From Thermomicrobiaceae bacterium (GTDB lineage: Bacteria; Chloroflexota; Chloroflexia; Thermomicrobiales; Thermomicrobiaceae), in the NCBI GenBank assembly GCA_007123655.1, contig SKKR01000352.1, positions 1 through 9,914 of the forward strand: a DNA stretch of 9,914 nucleotides, in the 5' to 3' direction. The position numbers were made by a program, and so were the translations under genes. The notes under the pieces are model-generated. The model worked only from the letters and a program-made list of their open reading frames with translations. It made no database searches and had not been told where the DNA came from. Positions 6,390 to 9,914 of the stretch are shown in pieces. The number at the start of each line of letters is the position of its first letter. Position 1 is the stretch's first letter.

Positions 6390-8129
6390 ATGGTCGAGAC
6401 TGAATCCAGCCTGCTGGACTCAATCGATTCCGAACGACTGATGCGTCACACCCGAACGATTGCCCAGTGGGAGCGGCTTTCCGGTTCGGAAGATGAACGC
6501 AAAGCGTTCGACTACATCGAGCGTGAACTGGAAGCGTACGGCTTTCAATGCCAGCGCTACCACCCGGTTTGCTATGTCAGCCTTCCGCAGTCGGCGAAAC
6601 TGGTCATCGTGGGAGAAGACGCTGATATTCCGTGCATTACGCATTCGTTTTCCCCGTCGACTCCCGCAAACGGGCTCGAGCTGGAGCTGATCGACGGGGG
6701 AAGTGGACGTTCTGGGGATTTCGCGGAGATCGACGCTCGCAGGAAGGCCGTCCTCACCGAGGGGCTTGCCACGCCGAACACCGTCGCGCCGGCGGAGGCA
6801 GCGGGCGCCGCGGCCGTGATCCACAACAGCGGACCGCAGATGCACGAGATGACCATCTCGCCGGTTTGGGGAAATCCAACACCGAACACACTCGGCCTCA
6901 TGCCGCGGATCCCTCACATTTCGGTTGATGAGGAGGGAACGACTCGGCTGCGTAACGCCCTGTCATCCGGAACAGCCAAGGTGCGGATCGTCACCAGCGT
7001 TGACACCGGGTGGCGTCCGCTGCCCGTGCTCGTCGCGGATCTCACGCATCCCGGGTCAATGCCGACGCACGTGCTTCTCAGCGGGCACGTTGACTCCTGG
7101 TACTACGGCGCAATGGATAATGGCAGCGCCAATGCGTCGATGCTTGAATGCGCCCGGATACTCGGTGAACACCGAAGTGAGCTTCGACACGGGCTGCGTA
7201 TAGCATTCTGGTCCGGTCATTCACACGCTCGCTATGCGACGTCCGCCTGGTACGCCGACGAGTTCTGGTCACTCACCCATCACTACTGCCTGGCGCACGT
7301 TAACATCGATTCTCCCGGAGGCATCGGCGCGACGGATCTCAGCTCGGCGAGCACGATGGCGGAGACCTGGCTGCTGGCCAGACAGATCTTCGGCGACGTT
7401 GCCGGGGCCGAGTTGCGGTACGATCGGATCGGCCGACTAGGTGACCAGTCGTTCTGGGGCGCCGGAGTTCCATCGTTCTATTGCTCGATTTCCCAACAAC
7501 CCGAGCAAGAGACACCAACCGGCATCGGTGCCTTGTTGGGCCGCGGCGGTGGACTGGGCTGGTGGTGGCACACCCGAGACGACACGGTGGACAAGATCGA
7601 TCCCGCGTTTCTGGCGCGGGACGCCAGGATTCTGCTGGCGACGGTCTTTCGGCTATGTCATTCACCGGTCCTGAAGTTCGATCAGGCACAGGTTGCCGAA
7701 GAGGTCCTGGAAACGCTTCGATCGCTTCAACTCGATTCCGAGTCAGACCTGGATCTCTCAAACACAATCGAACTTGCCGAACGGTTGAAGTCCGCCACGG
7801 AACGCCTGCGGGATTTTCAGCTGGACGAACACGCGACGGACGACGAGATCGCGCTATACAACGGCTGTGTGACTGGAGTCAGCCGCATTCTGATTCCGGT
7901 GAACTACACCGTCTCGGGAGAGTTCGAGCAGGATCCCGCCGTGCCGGCTGAGCCACTGCCGGGACTCCAACCAGCACGTCAACTCGCACGCCGCCGGGGG
8001 ACCCCGGAGAGCTATTACCCGTGGTTGACCCGGCTCCGGCGGGAGCGCAACCGGCTGGAGCAGGCGTTAAGCCAGGCCGAGGCGCTCATTCAGCAGACAC
8101 TCGCCGTGTTCGAGATGCCTTCGGAGTAG
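6390..8129 (+). CDS. M28-family metallopeptidase homologue with PA domain and altered catalytic motif
   Basis: This 579-residue protein has no clear signal peptide and is probably cytoplasmic. Residues 1-90 contain the SGSEDERKAFDYIERELEAYG entry helix typical of M28 aminopeptidases. Residues of about 93-205 resemble a PA insert. From 210 on is the M28 catalytic fold: SGHVDSWYYGAMDNGS gives H233, D235 and bridging D243; HVNIDSPGG gives D307; GDQSFWGAGVPSF carries D352; and HTRDDTVDKID gives H394. Where M28 enzymes have the adjacent catalytic and zinc-binding Glu-Glu, this protein reads FWSGHSHARYATS (273-285), with H277 and S278 in their place. About 150 helical residues (430-579) follow. The ATG has GGAG 8 nt upstream. 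It is likely cotranscribed with ridA. It may be a specialised hydrolase or a non-peptidase member; the substrate is unknown. Confidence 0.85.
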   Translation: MVETESSLLDSIDSERLMRHTRTIAQWERLSGSEDERKAFDYIERELEAYGFQCQRYHPVCYVSLPQSAKLVIVGEDADIPCITHSFSPSTPANGLELELIDGGSGRSGDFAEIDARRKAVLTEGLATPNTVAPAEAAGAAAVIHNSGPQMHEMTISPVWGNPTPNTLGLMPRIPHISVDEEGTTRLRNALSSGTAKVRIVTSVDTGWRPLPVLVADLTHPGSMPTHVLLSGHVDSWYYGAMDNGSANASMLECARILGEHRSELRHGLRIAFWSGHSHARYATSAWYADEFWSLTHHYCLAHVNIDSPGGIGATDLSSASTMAETWLLARQIFGDVAGAELRYDRIGRLGDQSFWGAGVPSFYCSISQQPEQETPTGIGALLGRGGGLGWWWHTRDDTVDKIDPAFLARDARILLATVFRLCHSPVLKFDQAQVAEEVLETLRSLQLDSESDLDLSNTIELAERLKSATERLRDFQLDEHATDDEIALYNGCVTGVSRILIPVNYTVSGEFEQDPAVPAEPLPGLQPARQLARRRGTPESYYPWLTRLRRERNRLEQALSQAEALIQQTLAVFEMPSE

Positions 8130-8140
8130 CTAAGCCGGCG

Positions 8141-8169
8141 TTGTCTCTCGAACGAACAGCGGCTATACT
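8141..8169 (+). promoter_or_regulatory. Promoter of tRNA-Val
   Basis: TTGTCT (8141-8146) and TATACT (8164-8169) have a 17-nt spacer, and the -10 is extended as CGGCTATACT. The expected start near 8176 lies about 10 nt before the mature tRNA 5' end. Only 11 nt separate the preceding stop codon from the -35. Confidence 0.7.
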
Positions 8170-8185
8170 GAAAAATGCGGCGATT

Positions 8186-8262
<77 letters not shown>

Positions 8263-8310
8263 GCGACACGGTCTGCGGGCTGCGTCGTGAGAATGTCGTT
8301 AAGGTCGAAC

Positions 8311-8340
8311 TTTACACGAAACGCGATGTTCGGCTATACT
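8311..8340 (+). promoter_or_regulatory. Promoter of the greA leader
   Basis: TTTACA (8311-8316) and TATACT (8335-8340) are 18 nt apart. The -10 lies in the same 10-mer, CGGCTATACT, as the tRNA-Val promoter 171 nt upstream. The predicted start is near 8347, about 184 nt before the greA ATG. I saw no better promoter between here and greA. Confidence 0.6.
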
Positions 8341-8359
8341 TCAATCACTCGCACGGGAG

Positions 8360-8385
8360 GCCGAGGACGTTGGTCCTCGGCTTTT
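8360..8385 (+). terminator. Intrinsic terminator in the greA leader (possible attenuator)
   Basis: Perfect 9-bp arms, GCCGAGGAC (8360-8368) and GTCCTCGGC (8373-8381), enclose the loop GTTG and are followed by TTTT (8382-8385). The hairpin begins only about 13 nt after the predicted greA transcription start. It could end the tRNA-Val transcript, attenuate greA, or do both. A second stem, TTGGTAT/ATACCAA (8384-8390/8405-8411), immediately follows and reuses the last T bases. From here to 8530 I see no gene; an in-frame extension of greA is open but looks non-coding. Confidence 0.75.
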
Positions 8386-8530
8386 GGTATACGGCCAAGC
8401 ACAGATACCAACCCGCCTGGCAACGTACAGAGAATGCTTTCAGCGGAGTTCGAGTACTCGCCAAATCCGCGAGCGAGGTTCTTCGTGCGTGATATGTGCA
8501 GGTTCTAGTGCTGGCGAAAGAAGGGTAACT

Positions 8531-9001
8531 ATGGCATCCGATAGTCCTGTGATCCTCACTGAGCAGGGCAAAGTTGGTCTGGAACGGGAACTCGAGCAGC
8601 TCCGCACCGAGAAGCATCCCTCGGTCGCGCGGCGAATTCAGGAACTCACTTCGGACGGAGACGTTTCAGACAACAGCGAGTATGAAGAAACAAAAGAAGA
8701 GCTCGTCATCATCGAAGCGCGCATGCGGGAAATCGAACACATCCTCCGGCGCGCCAAAGTCGTTGCTCGGGGTGAAGCTACTGACGTCGTCCAATTCGGA
8801 TCGACCGTGACACTTCGCGATGAGTACGGTGAAACCGACACCTGGACGCTGGTAAGCCCACAAGAGGCGAACACGCTCCACGGAACGATCTCAACGGAGT
8901 CGCCCGTCGGTTCTTCGGTAATGGGCAAGCGAGTCGGTGAGTCGGTAGTTGTGAGCGCACCGGGCGGAGACACCACTTTCACGATCGAAAAGGTTGAGTA
9001 G
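8531..9001 (+). CDS. greA: Transcription elongation factor GreA
   Basis: GreA enters the secondary channel of RNA polymerase and stimulates transcript cleavage in backtracked complexes. The 156-residue product has the normal length and both domains: an N-terminal antiparallel coiled coil (1-77) and a C-terminal FKBP-like domain (about 82-156). The tip of the coiled coil reads GDVSDNSEY (43-51). D44 and D47 correspond to the acidic pair D41/E44 of E. coli GreA, the second being Asp where Glu is usual. The ATG at 8531 has AGAAGGG ending 5 nt upstream and gives the standard MxxxxxxLTxxG start. A TTG at 8384 opens the same frame but adds 49 residues with no resemblance to GreA. A leader terminator precedes the gene and a strong terminator follows it, so greA looks mostly monocistronic, with lysS downstream. 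Confidence 0.96.
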   Translation: MASDSPVILTEQGKVGLERELEQLRTEKHPSVARRIQELTSDGDVSDNSEYEETKEELVIIEARMREIEHILRRAKVVARGEATDVVQFGSTVTLRDEYGETDTWTLVSPQEANTLHGTISTESPVGSSVMGKRVGESVVVSAPGGDTTFTIEKVE

Positions 9002-9023
9002 TTCTCCCGCACAGAGTACCTTT

Positions 9024-9058
9024 GCCGCGGACCACACATGATGGTCCGCGGCTTTTTT
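9024..9058 (+). terminator. Strong intrinsic terminator after greA
   Basis: Perfect 11-bp arms, GCCGCGGACCA (9024-9034) and TGGTCCGCGGC (9042-9052), with a 7-nt loop, are followed by six T bases (9053-9058). It begins 22 nt after the greA stop. No convincing promoter lies between it and lysS, so lysS would need readthrough or an unrecognised start. Confidence 0.93.
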
Positions 9059-9069
9059 GTGTCGCAACC

Positions 9070-9095
9070 CCGATATCGGAGATCCGGGGACCGGA
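9070..9095 (+). promoter_or_regulatory. Palindrome and small hairpin in the lysS leader
   Basis: CCGATATCGG (9070-9079) is a perfect 10-bp palindrome. TCCGG/CCGGA (9083-9087/9091-9095, 3-nt loop) follows at once and ends 20 nt before the lysS ATG. They could be an operator and an RNA hairpin. There is no T-box or known riboswitch signature. Confidence 0.25.
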
Positions 9096-9115
9096 GGGAA
9101 GCAGGGCAACGAGCG

Positions 9116-9914
9116 ATGACGCTGAGTGAACACCAGGAGCGAAGGCTGGCCAAGATCCGCGAGATGCGGGAACAGGGCGTGGATCCGTACCCACCACGCG
9201 CACGACGGACACACACGGCACATGAAGCCATTCAACGTTTCGAAAGCTTGGAAGCGTCTCTTGGCGGGGGTCATGACTCCGAGGAATTAGTCCTGGCCGG
9301 TCGCGTGATGACGATCCGCGACATGGGGAAATCCATTTTCTGCCACATTCAGGACGGCAGCGGGCAGATCCAGCTCTTCCTCCGTCGCAACGATCTCGGC
9401 GAAGAGGACCACGCCTGGTTCAAGCGCATGATCGACATGGGCGACTTCGTCGAAGCGCGTGGATACCTCTTCCGCACTCGCATGGGCGAGATTACGCTGC
9501 AGACGCACGGTTTCACGCTACTCTCAAAAGCCCTGACACCTCCGCCCGAGAAGTGGCACGGTCTTGCGGACACCGAGACGCGCTACCGCCAGCGCTACGC
9601 CGATCTCATCTCCAATGAAGAGGTCAGAGACATCTTCATCAAACGAACGAAGATCGTCAGCGCCATCCGCCGCTTTCTGGACAGTCGCGGGTTCATGGAG
9701 GTCGAAACTCCGACGCTTCAACCGCTTTATGGAGGAGCAGCGGCCCGGCCGTTTACGTCTCACTACCACTCGCTCGATCAGACATTCTATCTGCGAATCG
9801 CGGACGAACTGTACTTGAAGCGTCTGATCGTCGGCGGGTTCGAGCGTGTCTACGAGATCTGCAAAGACTTTCGGAATGAGGGAATCGACGCCCGGCACTC
9901 GCCGGAGTTCACCA
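9116..9914 (+). CDS. lysS: Lysyl-tRNA synthetase, class II (N-terminal 266 codons; 3' end outside window)
   Basis: LysRS charges tRNA-Lys with lysine using ATP. The visible part begins with a basic N-terminal helix. It then has the OB-fold anticodon-binding domain (about 57-137, including VLAGRVMTIRDMGKSIFCHIQD) and the linker DTETRYRQRYADLI. Class II motif 1 covers about 180-213 (IRRFLDSRGFMEVETPTLQP, then GGAAARPF). Next come YLRIADELYLKRLIVGGFERVYEI and the start of motif 2, DFRNEGIDARHSPEFT, where the window ends. The frame is open to the last base; about half of a roughly 500-residue protein is present. The ATG at 9116 has AGGG 9 nt upstream; a stronger-looking GGAGGG at 9093-9098 is 17 nt away. 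It follows greA on the same strand, beyond a strong terminator. Confidence 0.96.
   Translation, partial: MTLSEHQERRLAKIREMREQGVDPYPPRARRTHTAHEAIQRFESLEASLGGGHDSEELVLAGRVMTIRDMGKSIFCHIQDGSGQIQLFLRRNDLGEEDHAWFKRMIDMGDFVEARGYLFRTRMGEITLQTHGFTLLSKALTPPPEKWHGLADTETRYRQRYADLISNEEVRDIFIKRTKIVSAIRRFLDSRGFMEVETPTLQPLYGGAAARPFTSHYHSLDQTFYLRIADELYLKRLIVGGFERVYEICKDFRNEGIDARHSPEFT

Noticed and set aside
8263..8310. Terminator directly after tRNA-Val
   Set aside because: Only a 4-bp CGAC/GTCG pairing with a long loop and no T-run is present; this is not enough to call.
8451..8460. Perfect 10-bp palindrome CGAGTACTCG in the greA leader
   Set aside because: It is real, but single and isolated. With no promoter or repeat near it, a chance palindrome is the simpler reading.
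8384..8530. 49-residue N-terminal extension of GreA from a TTG start
   Set aside because: The extension has no GreA similarity, begins inside the terminator T-run, and the ATG at 8531 has a good ribosome site and gives the normal protein length.
9059..9115. T-box or lysine riboswitch ahead of lysS
   Set aside because: The spacer is only 57 nt, with no T-box core sequence and no room for a lysine aptamer.

Overview
The window reads as an ordinary chromosomal stretch of a high-GC bacterium, most likely a member of the Chloroflexota (Thermomicrobia-like). That placement is an inference. It rests on a zincin_2/DUF2342 metalloprotease, a large multidomain VanW protein with a G5-like tail, and extended -10 promoters of the form GCTATACT. 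No phage, transposase, CRISPR array or other mobile marker is visible.

Left part (1-2504): the 3' portion of purH (purine biosynthesis) runs rightward off the left edge. It converges, with a 29-nt gap, on a leftward gene for a membrane-anchored zincin_2/DUF2342 metalloprotease. Middle part (2505-5822): two leftward genes lie in tandem. A family 2 glycosyltransferase is upstream, and a 744-residue VanW-domain envelope protein with a TTG start and a strong ribosome site is downstream. They are separated by 78 nt containing nested inverted repeats, and the pair ends at a strong hairpin. Both products point to the cell envelope.

Right part (5823-9914): a 159-nt divergent control region leads into ridA (enamine/imine deaminase), which is followed 24 nt later by a PA-domain M28-type metallopeptidase homologue. 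That homologue lacks the usual Glu-Glu catalytic pair. Next come tRNA-Val(CAC) with its own promoter, then greA and the first 266 codons of lysS. greA is preceded by a promoter that runs straight into an intrinsic terminator, and a second, very strong terminator separates greA from lysS.

The observations most worth following up are the promoter-terminator leader of greA (a possible short leader RNA or attenuator, like GraL of E. coli in layout), the altered active site of the M28 homologue, and the mutually exclusive hairpins between the glycosyltransferase and VanW genes. I found nothing that clearly amounts to a new multi-gene system.
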